Shown in pieces: positions 19,670 through 29,689 of a stretch of DNA of 64,000 nt (position 1 is the first letter of the stretch; the number at the start of each line of letters is the position of its first letter). The notes below the pieces were generated by a model. It was not told where the DNA came from and did no database searches. It saw only the letters and a list, made by a program, of their open reading frames with translations. Both the position numbers and the translations under genes were made by a program. The stretch is taken from NCBI RefSeq assembly GCF_003013715.1, contig NC_072815.1, positions 930,001 through 994,000 on the forward strand. Direction: 5' to 3'. Source of the stretch: Candidozyma auris. Lineage: Eukaryota > Ascomycota > Pichiomycetes > Serinales > Metschnikowiaceae.

Positions 19670-21793
19670 TCAAGCCAGATGCGACAAGATCAACGGATTC
19701 AAAAACGCCTCACATAGTAGTTGCGACGCCGTGGGCCGCTTGTCGTAGTCAATCTCAAACGTCTTGGTTAAAAAATCCTTGCCCTCGGCAGTACACCACT
19801 CGGGCACTTGCGGCTGGGTGTGGGTCCCGATCTTGAAGATCGCTTGCATCTGACTGAAGCTGGGGAACGGATGCTTCCCCGTAAACATCTCTACAACCAA
19901 ACACCCTACAGACCATATATCTGCCTTCTTCGTGTAAGCCGTTTGCTTCACCACTTCGGGCGCCATCCAGTACACCGACCCTTGCAAAGATGCACGACGA
20001 GCCTGCTTATTTCCTTCTCTGTCTTCTGAAGAGTCCACTTTTTTTGAGATGCCAAAGTCACTGATTTTCACTGTGCCTTTGATATCAATGAGAATGTTTG
20101 CTCCCTTGATGTCTCTATGGATGATGTCCACGCTGTGGAGGTAGCTAAGTCCCACAAGCACTTGTCTCACAAAATTTCGAATTAAGGGTTCCTCGAACGG
20201 GCCATACAGCTGTAACATCAGCTGCACACTGCCACCGGGAACGTACTCGAGGAAAATGTTGAGAAAGCTACCTTCAGAAGAAGAGCCATAATAACGCACA
20301 ATATTCTCATGGTTAAGTTCCTTCAACAAGGTCATCTCATGGTGCAACGCCTCAATCATCGACCGCTGCAGATCATTATGTCTGGCTGCACCAGTCGGTA
20401 TAGGAACCTGCTTCACGGCCATGAGTTCGCCAGTCATCGGATCCATGCCCAACACAACAGTGCCAAAGGAACCCAGCCCAATGCGGGCTCCTTGCACCCA
20501 CTTCCTGCCAGGAACAAATGGATGCACATCGTATCCGTCGTTGCCAATCTCCGCGTAGTAATCCAAGCAATCGTCCGTATTCTCGTCGTCCGAATCGATG
20601 CTGAAAAGCTCGATCCTCGAGTATCGGTTGTTATTTGTAGTATACAGCGCCGCCACAGAAAACCTGTGTTTGCTTGACTCCGTTTGACGAGTGATCATCA
20701 GCTGGCCGTCTTCGGCCATACTGTCGCCGCCCCTGCTACCCAAGGATATCGTATCCTGAGGGTTTGTCGCCTCGTCTATCACGCTAACGTTGTTCACCAT
20801 CATATCGCCAATGGTTTTATTATTGCGAGGCCTCCGTTCTGAAGAGGTCATCGAGACTCTTCCCAGCTTCCCCAGAAATATCAGCAGACTTGTAGGGACC
20901 CTGAAGCGACGCAGAAGCCGCATGCTGTAACGTACAGAGTTGCGAACGGTCGTTTCCAAATCCTCCTGGGGGGTCTGGGGAAAGTACTCGCCGAGATTGG
21001 ACGAGATCAATTCGGATGGAGGCCGCTGGCCAAAAAATTTCCGCATTTGTGGTGCTTGCGGTTTTCTACCCGCCATTCTCTGCAAGATCCGAAGCGACTG
21101 CTCTGCTGCTGTCAGGGTGGGCTGCTCACCCTTTGGCGTAAGCATAATTCTATGTTTTTCTGTTCTGTCCGGGGCAAAACAGGTGGTGACAAATTCCACG
21201 TCGTGTAGACTGGCAATCTTGGCGCCTCCAGGCCCCGTGGTATGAATATACGTATCGTAGTCAGTGTCTTTGCCCTTGACGCCTAGCGTTTTGAGGGCTT
21301 TTCTCTTAATCAGCTGCGTGTTAAAGCAGCCTTCAATGTTCACCTTCTTCATTGAGCCATCGGGCAATATGAAAGTCACCGTCCTCCCTGAAGACCCATG
21401 AGAGTTTGAATTCGAATTCAGATGAGACTCAGACTTTGAGTGCGACCGGCTAAGCGAACTTCTCGTGCCCAAGAACGTCGAGTCGTCATTTGCTGAAGAC
21501 ATCATGCTCCCGTTCGTTTCACCTCCTGAACCTGTCAATTGTGCAAGTTCACTTTGCACTTGTCGCTGGAGTTCTTGCACATTCACGCTGTGTTGGAGCC
21601 TCTCCTTGTTCAAGTTGGAAATGGCAACTTCAAGCCGTAGTTTGTCGCCTAGTTTGGTAATCCCAAGCTCTTTTAGTGCTTCGCTGTCGAGTTCAGGCAC
21701 CAAGTCCAACGTAATGCCGTTTTCGATGAATGTGCCTAAATATTGCAGACACTTGCACTTTTGAAGCCACCCCTGGAGGTCACTGAATTCCAT
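19670..21793 (-). CDS. STE11: MAPK kinase kinase Ste11
   Basis: 707 residues. MAPKKK of the pheromone, filamentation and HOG osmotic pathways, acting in the cytoplasm with Ste50. An N-terminal SAM domain (about 1-70; ELGITKLGDKLRLEVAI) binds Ste50. A RA/CBD-like domain (about 135-235) starts TVTFILPDGSMKKVNIEGCF. The kinase domain (about 430-705) has IGLGSFGTVVLG, MAVKQVPIP, IIHRDIKGANILIDIKG, DFGISKKV and GSVYWMAPEVV. S/T residues just before WMAPE fit family activation sites. A CTG codon at complement 20219-20221 falls where S. cerevisiae Ste11 has serine, evidence for CUG-Ser decoding. Length is close to S. cerevisiae Ste11 (717). The leader contains a run of 26 A, and the motif TGGCTGCGAA lies 354 bp upstream. 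Confidence 0.96.
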   Translation of the reverse strand: MEFSDLQGWLQKCKCLQYLGTFIENGITLDLVPELDSEALKELGITKLGDKLRLEVAISNLNKERLQHSVNVQELQRQVQSELAQLTGSGGETNGSMMSSANDDSTFLGTRSSLSRSHSKSESHLNSNSNSHGSSGRTVTFILPDGSMKKVNIEGCFNTQLIKRKALKTLGVKGKDTDYDTYIHTTGPGGAKIASLHDVEFVTTCFAPDRTEKHRIMLTPKGEQPTLTAAEQSLRILQRMAGRKPQAPQMRKFFGQRPPSELISSNLGEYFPQTPQEDLETTVRNSVRYSMRLLRRFRVPTSLLIFLGKLGRVSMTSSERRPRNNKTIGDMMVNNVSVIDEATNPQDTISLGSRGGDSMAEDGQLMITRQTESSKHRFSVAALYTTNNNRYSRIELFSIDSDDENTDDCLDYYAEIGNDGYDVHPFVPGRKWVQGARIGLGSFGTVVLGMDPMTGELMAVKQVPIPTGAARHNDLQRSMIEALHHEMTLLKELNHENIVRYYGSSSEGSFLNIFLEYVPGGSVQLMLQLYGPFEEPLIRNFVRQVLVGLSYLHSVDIIHRDIKGANILIDIKGTVKISDFGISKKVDSSEDREGNKQARRASLQGSVYWMAPEVVKQTAYTKKADIWSVGCLVVEMFTGKHPFPSFSQMQAIFKIGTHTQPQVPEWCTAEGKDFLTKTFEIDYDKRPTASQLLCEAFLNPLILSHLA

Positions 21794-22691
21794 GATGATT
21801 GAGTGAAATTATGGGGCAATTAATTTTTGAAAATTTGTGGTGAAGGGATCGAATTGCAAAGGAATGGTGAGGTATAAGGAGCGTAATGAAGGACACTGGT
21901 TAGAGGGAAGTATGTAGGGCGACTTGAGGTTCTGTAGATGTAGGCAATGTTGACGCGACTTTGGAAAGGCACAAGGGGAGGAGGATGGAGAGCTTAAACA
22001 AGAAAAAAAAAAAAAAAAAAAAAAAAAAGAAAACTAAAAAAAAAGAATGCCAATTTTCTAGCCTCTAAAAATTGTCAGTAAGTCATGATAATTCATGAAA
22101 AGAAACCTGTGTCTGTCTATGTGTTGCAAGTGTGAAACGTTAGAGATGGCTGCGAAATCCCTTCACATGAGCGTAGATGCTCACTCACTCGCAATATCCA
22201 TCACAGCCAATATTGAATTGTTATGGGCAAGCAGTTCATCGACTTGTCAAGTCTAGAAGGGGCTGCAGCTCCTAAAAGGAGTTTGAACATCCTTGTCCTT
22301 GATTTTTGTGATCCTGAGTACCTTGCGGCTCGTCGTTGAAGATAATGAAAGACGAGGCTAGACTTTCTTCTTAACGAGACACGTCAAAAAAACGACCAGA
22401 TTTTGGTCTGACCGGAGTTTATCACGCTCCATAGGGCTTTGTATATCTGGGGCCTCGAACGGGTGTCCCTTGGTGATTGTCTGGCCTTGGAATGCTGCTC
22501 TGTGCGTTTTAGTGCTCGCCACAAGTTGCCGCATTTGTTCTCGCTTCGCAGCCATCAGCTAGCCTTGGAACAGATATCTAAGTATTGGCCCAAACCTTGA
22601 TCTTAATGAATAGATGGCGGGACTTGAAATAGTTTTGAGCTGGATTATTGCAGGAAGTACGCGTCAGGAGAGTGGAATCCGATTCCCCCGC
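21794..22691. other. STE11 upstream region
   Basis: It contains the A26 tract (22003-22028) and the recurrent motif TGGCTGCGAA at 22147-22156. A 65-codon frame on the minus strand (22358-22555, beginning MAAKREQMRQ) is seen; its start overlaps another near-match to the motif (TTCGCAGCCAT). No family is recognised, so it is not called. Confidence 0.45.
22003..22028 (+). repeat. Poly(A) tract, 26 A
   Basis: An uninterrupted run of 26 A (poly-T on the coding strand of STE11), about 210 bp before the STE11 ATG, followed closely by a shorter A9 run. Long dA:dT tracts commonly exclude nucleosomes in yeast promoters. Confidence 0.95.
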
Positions 22692-24785
22692 CTACTCCTT
22701 GAAGTTGACGACTTTCCCTTGGTCAACGATCCGTTGCTTGTCAATGATCGTATCAGGATCAGACTCAGTTCTCTTCCACAGCTTGATGCTGCCTTCGTTC
22801 TCGTCCAACTCATAAATTCTCATTCTCCTCACATACCCGCCGTAGCCTCCGTAACCACCAAGGCCCACACCCCCACCGTAGCAGAGCCACATCTGCGACT
22901 CGTACTTCTCGTCGCCTTTGTTGTGTGTGTCCAAGAGACAATAGTCATTGCAATGGTCGTGCCCCACGGTTGCAACTTGCACGTTGGCTCGGGCGAAATG
23001 CGTCCTCATGTCACTGTTGTAGTTGGGAGCAGTGATTCCTTCTCTGTGTTCACCAATGAAAGGTTGGTCAAGGTTGCGATACTCAGGGATCGGGATATGA
23101 AAAAACGCCATTGCGAGCGGCTTCTCCTTCACCATCTGCTCCCTCATGAGACCCGACTCGTTCTCGAGCCACCACATCTGGCTGTCCTTGAACCAATCGT
23201 ATCCAGGCGTAACCTTTGGATTTTTTGAATATCCATGGGAGTCTAAAAAGTAGAATGCTGCCACGCCCTTTTTCAGAAACTTGCTGCTCCTCACAAGTAT
23301 GCCGTAGTTACCGTACCCATCCACTTCCTCGGGCCCAAGTGCAGACATCGAGTAGGGCAAGTACGTTGAGAGGAACATCATATCTTCTCGGGAATAGATC
23401 AGCTTGTCGTCGTGATTGCCCATCACCATAGCGTATGGGATTTTGCGAGCCACGAGGGGCGTGACAGCTTTAAAGAGAGCAGTATCTGGGTCAGGCGCCT
23501 CTTCTCCCCACACTTGGTCACCAGTGAGGACCACAAAATCGGGCTTCTCGATGTCGAGCACCCTTTCAATAAATTTGACGGTCCTTGGATCGGCCTCGCA
23601 ATCTGGCTCATCTGGAACAGGGTCCCGGCACTTCCCCACGCCAGTGGAGAAATGAGTATCGGCGATCTGGAGCACCTTGAATTTGCCACTCTTGTTGAAA
23701 CGCAATTCCTGGATCTGCTTGTGTCTATAATCGGTCTGTCGTGTATGGAACACTAATCTTGGTTCCATGCCTTTGCGGCCACCAACATGTAGAGGTTGCT
23801 TAAGCACAGTAGCACCTTCAAAGGGCACCACAGCATCAGGCCCAAAAACCACATCTATGTTAACTACTGCCTGCTTGCCAACTGGCCCATACTTAACCCA
23901 TAAACCATGGCTGAGTTTCTTCCATTTGGCTTTCTTGAGTTGTTCGGGTTTTGGAATGAGGTAATAACCTTGAAGCGACTTGTACGACAGCTCCCTCGTT
24001 CTCTTCACAGGGCCATCTCTTTCAGCTTCATTCTCGTCGCTTTTTTCATCCTCTTTCTGGTCCACCTTGTCATCGTTCAGTATTTGCTCCTCCTTCGCTT
24101 TCGCCTCCTTCTCCGTCTCCTTCTCCTTCTCCTTCTCCTTCTCCTTCTCGGTCTCGGCCCGTAAATCTTCCGCCTGGCTTTCCTGCTCGTGCTTCAACCG
24201 CAAGATCTCATCCAAATCAACCTTCCCATCCAACTTTTCCCCTTTATTGGCTTCCTCAAGCGCAGCACGGTCCTCCTCATCGAATATCCTCGACTTGTGT
24301 ATATCCTTGAGCACTCTCTCTGGAATAAGAGCTTTTGCATTATTCTTGATTTTCCCATCCACCTCTGGATCACTCACAGCAAAGTCCACAATCACATCAT
24401 GCGGGTGTGTCTTCAAGTAGTCTTTCCCAACAAACTTCGCTGCCAAGTACTGTTTATGCAACCACGAGGAACCAAGCATGAGGTCTTTCGGCACCGCCGC
24501 CCAGAATCCGTTCAGATGCAAGTCTCCCATTTCTCCCTTTGTCTCATCCTTCACAACCTCCCGCGGCTTCGTCAGCTTGATCTTCAACACCTGCTCTATG
24601 GAAACGTCCACCACATACGGTTGCCAGCTCTGGTCCTGGCCAAACCTCCATGGCTTGTGGATGTCCAAGAACGACACAGAAAAGATATTGTTATCATTGG
24701 CCAACACAAGCAAAAGCACCACCAACATAAGCACAACGCCCACGTTCACGATATTTCGAACCCACCGCTTTGGTAAGTTGACCAT
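22692..24785 (-). CDS. DCR2: Calcineurin-like metallophosphoesterase Dcr2
   Basis: 697 residues from the ATG at 24785. A basic N-terminus (LPKRWVRN) precedes one membrane segment (VGVVLMLVVLLLVLA), so a type II membrane phosphatase is likely. A highly charged segment rich in EKEKE/KETEK follows (residues ~200-260, an (AAG/GAG)n microsatellite in DNA). The metallophosphoesterase domain (about 370-670) has all motifs: QIADTHFS, LTGDQVWG, MGNHDD, FFHIPIPEY and VGHDHCND. S. cerevisiae Dcr2 promotes START and dephosphorylates Ire1/Sic1. An in-frame ATG at 24911 would add 42 residues; a TTTAAAT box at that very spot favours 24785. The motif TGGCTGCAAA at 25041 is fused to a CACGTG. Confidence 0.9.
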   Translation of the reverse strand: MVNLPKRWVRNIVNVGVVLMLVVLLLVLANDNNIFSVSFLDIHKPWRFGQDQSWQPYVVDVSIEQVLKIKLTKPREVVKDETKGEMGDLHLNGFWAAVPKDLMLGSSWLHKQYLAAKFVGKDYLKTHPHDVIVDFAVSDPEVDGKIKNNAKALIPERVLKDIHKSRIFDEEDRAALEEANKGEKLDGKVDLDEILRLKHEQESQAEDLRAETEKEKEKEKEKETEKEAKAKEEQILNDDKVDQKEDEKSDENEAERDGPVKRTRELSYKSLQGYYLIPKPEQLKKAKWKKLSHGLWVKYGPVGKQAVVNIDVVFGPDAVVPFEGATVLKQPLHVGGRKGMEPRLVFHTRQTDYRHKQIQELRFNKSGKFKVLQIADTHFSTGVGKCRDPVPDEPDCEADPRTVKFIERVLDIEKPDFVVLTGDQVWGEEAPDPDTALFKAVTPLVARKIPYAMVMGNHDDKLIYSREDMMFLSTYLPYSMSALGPEEVDGYGNYGILVRSSKFLKKGVAAFYFLDSHGYSKNPKVTPGYDWFKDSQMWWLENESGLMREQMVKEKPLAMAFFHIPIPEYRNLDQPFIGEHREGITAPNYNSDMRTHFARANVQVATVGHDHCNDYCLLDTHNKGDEKYESQMWLCYGGGVGLGGYGGYGGYVRRMRIYELDENEGSIKLWKRTESDPDTIIDKQRIVDQGKVVNFKE
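24108..24155 (-). repeat. (GAGAAG)n coding microsatellite in DCR2
   Basis: CTCCTT repeats on the plus strand encode an EKEKEKEKE stretch between the membrane anchor and the phosphatase domain; a likely site of length variation. Confidence 0.85.
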
Positions 24786-26108
24786 CTTGAAGGTAGTTGG
24801 AGGAAGTTGGTGATAGTAGGTTGAGTTGGGTGCGTAACTTCGCGCGTAGATAAGGAAGGAGTAGAGAGGGAGAGGTAAGGTTGTGGAAGGATCCCAAAGC
24901 AAGTGCGGCATATTTAAATGGGAGATTTCAAAGATCCCTGATTTGTTGATTCGAGGAGCTTTTCAAGTGTCTTTGAGGAATACTGTCATTTTCTAGTTGT
25001 GATGGTGCTGTCGACTGGTACCCTCTGTTTAAGCCTCACGTGGCTGCAAAATATGGAATATGGACGCAACAAGATCATTAAAGTGCAAGCAGAAGAGGAC
25101 AAAAAGGGCAAAGAGGGCATCAGGGCCCTTATAAGGAATAAGTGCTCGGTGTTAGCAGATCTTGTAGTCGCTTGAAGATGACAACCGTCACAAATTTATT
25201 CCTTAGTTGATGCAATTGAGCGCTGTTTTTGAAGAACTATATAGGCTAATAAGGTCCGTAGCTAAAAGTTCTCTTACTCCAGATAAATTGACGAGCGAAA
25301 GAGCTTTCTGGCGCGATGGATTAGGGATACATGGGCCATTGGATGTCTCGAGAGAGGCTCTATATGGTGCACTAGGATGTCCACCACAATGATAGCTCCA
25401 ACAGAATAAACGCTTTGGAGTGAAATCAGAGACAATATCCAACGGCAAAAGTCTGCCGGACACAGTGGAGGGGACCACGGCAGTAAGGTGATACCCCAGA
25501 TTTCCGTAGTTCAGCCTGCATATAAGGGAGGGTGTGGGTAGTGATAGTGATATGCCCAAGGTCAACTGCAGCCAAAGAAAAAGTGAAAAAGAGTATTTTT
25601 CTCTTTGAGAATCCCAAAACCTCATCAAACACGTCTTCAACAATCCAAAGCATCGGAAGTGTACAAGATGAATAAAGCTAATAGCACGTGACGCGGATCA
25701 CGTGCGTGCATCATCATGAAACACACCATGGCAGCTGTGTACATCAACAAGCTTTGACTCCCAAAGAGCCCTTTCACTCAATCGAAATCATCCAGAGAAT
25801 CTTAAGCTCAACCCATTGACTGCCCACCTGGCGTGTGCTCGAAGAACATCTCTTGTCACATTGCGACCATGCACCCACAGTACCCCCACAAACACTAACA
25901 CATGAAGTCTACCCGCCCCGGTCAACTTTCAGCCTTCAATTCGTATCAATATCCTTAAATCAACGTCGTAGAATCCAACCAAAACCTCACCCCCTCTCCT
26001 GCACCAAAACTGCTCGCACCATCTACCGTGTGCCTTTAAATTATCATACATTCCTATACACTGGCCACCAAGGGCCCAGCAGCAGACCATTTTTGCAGCC
26101 TCCAGTAA
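24786..26108. other. DCR2 upstream region and following spacer
   Basis: CACGTG at 25037-25042 merges with the recurrent motif TGGCTGCAAA (25041-25050). Two more CACGTG boxes lie at 25685-25690 and 25699-25704. Overlapping antisense frames are seen at 25210-25392 (+, 60 codons) and 25203-25643 (-, up to 146 codons). Neither resembles a known family, so neither is called. Confidence 0.45.
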
Positions 26109-26408
26109 TCACTCCTTATCATTGCCCTTTTCAGCCTTCTCTCTCTGCTCAGCAGCCGCTTTTCTCTCCTCAGCCAATTTCGCCTCTCTCTCCCTCGCCT
26201 CTGGCTCCACCTCCGGAAAAGTGTTGGGATCAGGCACCGGTTTCTGGTTATGGTCAAGAATCCGGTGGTGAGGCTTGTTTACTCTGGACAAGGGCACCTG
26301 TTTGCCGCCAATGTTGACGAGAATATCGTTTGGGTTTTGTTCGGCCATGTACACTAAAGTGAAGAAGATGGCAAAAGAAAGAAAGAGTATATTGAAGGGA
26401 GAGATCAT
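26109..26408 (-). CDS. Small single-pass membrane protein of unknown function
   Basis: 99 residues from the first ATG (26408). One strongly hydrophobic N-terminal segment (residues 3-20, FNILFLSFAIFFTLVYMA) is a membrane anchor or signal anchor. A short conserved-looking stretch follows, NDILVNIGGKQVPLSRVNKP. A Glu/Lys/Ala-rich charged helix makes the C-terminus. The mix of one membrane segment and a charged tail, and ordinary amino-acid composition, suggest a real gene. I do not recognise the family. The upstream region carries the paired motif at about 26690-26710. The long plus-strand frame overlapping it (25835-26317) is Pro/Ser-rich shadow. Confidence 0.5.
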   Translation of the reverse strand: MISPFNILFLSFAIFFTLVYMAEQNPNDILVNIGGKQVPLSRVNKPHHRILDHNQKPVPDPNTFPEVEPEAREREAKLAEERKAAAEQREKAEKGNDKE

Positions 26409-28264
26409 GGCACTTGCAGGATGAGGGAAGTATTGGGGCCAAGGAGGCAAAGAGCGCACCAGGCTTGCTGTGAGTGAGGGCGGATTGCGGGTTGTCTGCA
26501 GGACAATATGTTTTCCGGATGTTATCGAAATCAGGCACGTTTCAAAGAAAGTTGGTGATTTGGAGGTGGCAGAGAAAATTGAGGTGGTGGTGGCTGATGC
26601 AACTTTTTTTTTGTATTTTTTTAATATTGGTGGAGTATTTGGATTGGGGTGCTGGAGCTGTGGAGGGAATGAATAGGGCCTCGTGCAGCGGTTGCAAATG
26701 GCTGCGAATTTTGCCTCCAGGCAGATTCGAAGGCGGTGATATCTGAAGAAGAGGCGGAGGATTTGAAGAGTTTTGATGATGAAGATCGGTTTCGAATTTG
26801 ATGATTCTGAAACTGAATTTTCGGGGCATTAGTTTGCATTGTTTTGCACAGGTAGTATGATGCTGAAAAGAGAATTGAAAGCATGCCCGTGAGCTGGACT
26901 CAGGTCTTTGATGCCTCAAACAAATGGAGTGGACCGAGGTGTATGAGGAAGACACATTTTGGACTTTATGTGCCTCTTCTCTGCCTTTTGTACATACATC
27001 TAGTCCACCCCTAAATGTATCTGAATTGATGATACTTGACACCAAGTACCGAATTCTGTGCTCTTCCTGCTTATGTTAAGTATTATTAAATTTGGGCATG
27101 AAATATGTTTATTGTATTGGATCGATGGCGGGATAGCACCAGCCCTGTCTTTTCAATGGTATGGTTACCAAACTTGTTCACGTAAACGTAGATAAGCATA
27201 AAATTACCTTTTGGTATGTCTCATTGTGCTTGTGAAGACTTCAGAGACCGGTGGAAGAGAACCTTTTGAGGAATATCGAGTAACTCGGATTTAGAGACTC
27301 TCTTGCAAAAGTACAAATTTTGAGAGAAGTTGTGCAGTTCTGATCTGACCTCCTTCGGCTTCGAATCTTCTATTGAGCCTGAATCGAAGCTATAGATTTA
27401 GATGAGTGGTGGAAGCTTAATTAAACAGTTCTAAACTTCTTTGGGTGATCTGTTATCACCCTATTGGGGGAATGACGGGGATTGGAGCCCTTATAGTCAT
27501 TTAGGTAGGGCCAGTTCTATTACTGCTATCACTTGTAGTCTAACTGCTTAAGCTGTTGTTAAATTAGGCAATGAAAATATGGTAATGAAAGATAAATTTA
27601 CTGACAGAGTTGATAGCTAGGAAATTTAACGATTTAGACATGCCCTATTTGGAGAGTTGGACCTACCTGAACTTACCCATCTTCAACGACTTTCCATTGT
27701 CTTGTTAAAAAATAGTGCCGCTTAGTTTTCACCAGACATTCGGACTTCCAATACACAAAATTACTTTTTTTTTCTTCCATTCAACAGGTGTTAAATTGGT
27801 GACAAAAGCCGTCTTAAAGTTACAAAAAACTCTACTACGAAAGTCCTCTCTCTAATAGCCCTCTCCAGAAAACAATGTTAAATCAATGTGCCCTCGGCTC
27901 AACAAAAGAATTAGTTCAAAGCTCATTATACCCAAAAAAAGAACTACCCGCTTTAGGCTACTTTTTTTTTAGTTATGTAGATACCAGGGTAGTCTTCTGG
28001 ACCATTCTTGGTCAGATGCGTGTATGTATCAGTGCGCTATGCCAAAGGGACTAGAAATCACTTTCCAGCCAGATCAAGAAGGAAGCCTCCTTGTATATAA
28101 TCACTCAAACGAACTCTGACTATACCAAATTCTTCGTTTGCCTTAGTCAAACACGCCCACAGATATTCCAACCCACTTACTTCAAACAGTCTCTCGACAT
28201 TTACAAGCAAACGCTACAAACGCGGTGTACATCAACTTACATTAACCAACGCTAGAAATTCCCA
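26409..28264. other. Long divergent spacer, small membrane protein / STE50
   Basis: 1.85 kb. Near the small gene a double motif is found: CGGTTGCAAA immediately followed by TGGCTGCGAA (26689-26708). Further right the sequence is A+T-rich with T9-T10 runs near 27766 and 27963. No gene or RNA is recognised. The last 200 bp is A/C-rich, a likely STE50 leader. Confidence 0.45.
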
Positions 28265-29689
28265 ATGGAATCGTTTCTTCAGTGGGACCCTGCTCAGGTG
28301 CTGTCGTACATTAAGGGCCACATTGGGCAAGACGTGAGCTCGCTTTTCATCGACAATAACATTGACGGCCTGCTTCTTCCTTACATCACCAGCGAGCACT
28401 TGCGAGAATTGGGCATTGAGCCGCTAGCAACGAGACTCAAAATCAAGAAGGCCATTCACCTGCTTATTGCTGGCCAGCAGAATTCCAATCATACCAGTCT
28501 GGGGACCCCAGGGGCTACTTCTACAGTGACTACTCCAGGGACCCTTTCCGTGTCCACGAACTTCAACAATCATACACCTACAGTATCCTCGTTTGGGCTT
28601 CTCAATAACCAGGTCTCACTTGAAGCAATCACCCTATGTCAGATTCTAGTCCAGGATGTTTTCAAGAAAACCACTCAGGCAATGGCTGCAGCACCCCTTC
28701 TGACAACCCCTGGCTCGGCTGTACTGACCAGCGGCTCTCTTTTGGGATCCGCTCTGACCTCTACAGACGATATTCGTAAACTCAATGAGAATTTCATTAA
28801 GCTCAAAGCTGACTTGAACCCGGTGATTCGTCTTATAAAGGATTCGAAGCCACTTCCTACGCCTACGCTAGATCCTGGGATTGCTAGTGCTCCTCTGCCC
28901 ACGCTGCTGACAAACTCGAGGGACCATGAGCAGCAAGAATTATCTGGCGAGCATCCGCAGTTAGAGAATCTTGTCCATTCTTTATCCGCCCATTCTATCA
29001 ACACGAATCTTCAGGACAATAGCCACCAGCACCCTCCCAGCCCCACGCAGTCCAGACGCCTTTCCTCTGGTTCCGTTCTCTCGATGGGCGTTGGCAAAAT
29101 CACTGACTTGAGCGGGAAGCTGAGTCTGTCACATCGTTTGTTTAGTAAGGCTCGCTTAATCGACTCTCGCCTGGCAGCAGGTAGCCCCATGGAGGATCGA
29201 TTACTGCCTCGAGATGTGGATGAAATCAAAAGAATTGAGGCGGTAAAGCCAAGAAGAAGCCTGTCTTCAGTCCTCAGTCCTACCTCCCACTACTTCCACG
29301 GTAATCACTCGAGTCACCTCAAGCCCACGCCGGGCCTGAATGTACTGACGCCTCTGGCACTGGCACTGGCACTGTCTCAAAGCACGCAACCGCTCAAACA
29401 GCTCAAGGCGTCTTCAGACGACACATGTCTCAAGGTTCTCCAGCAGGCGATGAAGAGACACCACATCCCTCGAAACCACTGGAGCAAGTACGTGTTAGTG
29501 ATTTGCTACGGAGACAAGGAGAGAATCTTGAAACTCACAGAAAAACCAGTGATTGTGTTTAAAGAGCTACAAGAGCACGGTAAGAACCCAGCGATAATGC
29601 TCAGAGAGTTGGCGCCAGCTGAGCCCGACGGCAGTGACAAGTACGAGGATTCCCGTATTCAAGACGAGATTCCTGGTGGAACGCTATAG
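28265..29689 (+). CDS. STE50: MAPKKK adaptor Ste50
   Basis: 474 residues. Ste50 links Cdc42/Opy2 at the membrane to Ste11 in the mating, filamentous and HOG pathways. An N-terminal SAM domain (1-70) has ITSEHLRELGIEPLATRLKI. A Ser/Thr/Pro-rich linker (70-385) includes runs such as LTPLALALALSQ and several SP/TP sites. A C-terminal Ras-association domain (about 388-460; CLKVLQQAMKRHHIPRNHW, YVLVICYGDKERIL) binds Cdc42/Opy2-type partners. S. cerevisiae Ste50 is 346 residues, so the linker is longer here. A CTG codon in the DG-x-LLPY part of the SAM reads better as Ser than Leu. Its partner STE11 lies 6.5 kb away on the other strand. Confidence 0.9.
   Translation: MESFLQWDPAQVLSYIKGHIGQDVSSLFIDNNIDGLLLPYITSEHLRELGIEPLATRLKIKKAIHLLIAGQQNSNHTSLGTPGATSTVTTPGTLSVSTNFNNHTPTVSSFGLLNNQVSLEAITLCQILVQDVFKKTTQAMAAAPLLTTPGSAVLTSGSLLGSALTSTDDIRKLNENFIKLKADLNPVIRLIKDSKPLPTPTLDPGIASAPLPTLLTNSRDHEQQELSGEHPQLENLVHSLSAHSINTNLQDNSHQHPPSPTQSRRLSSGSVLSMGVGKITDLSGKLSLSHRLFSKARLIDSRLAAGSPMEDRLLPRDVDEIKRIEAVKPRRSLSSVLSPTSHYFHGNHSSHLKPTPGLNVLTPLALALALSQSTQPLKQLKASSDDTCLKVLQQAMKRHHIPRNHWSKYVLVICYGDKERILKLTEKPVIVFKELQEHGKNPAIMLRELAPAEPDGSDKYEDSRIQDEIPGGTL

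Noticed and set aside
22358..22555. 65-codon minus-strand frame MAAKREQM...
   Set aside because: No family resemblance; its start overlaps a near-match to the recurrent intergenic motif, which accounts for MAAK by itself.
25835..26317. 160-codon plus-strand frame
   Set aside because: Pro/Ser-rich, antisense to the better-supported small membrane protein, with no recognisable domain.
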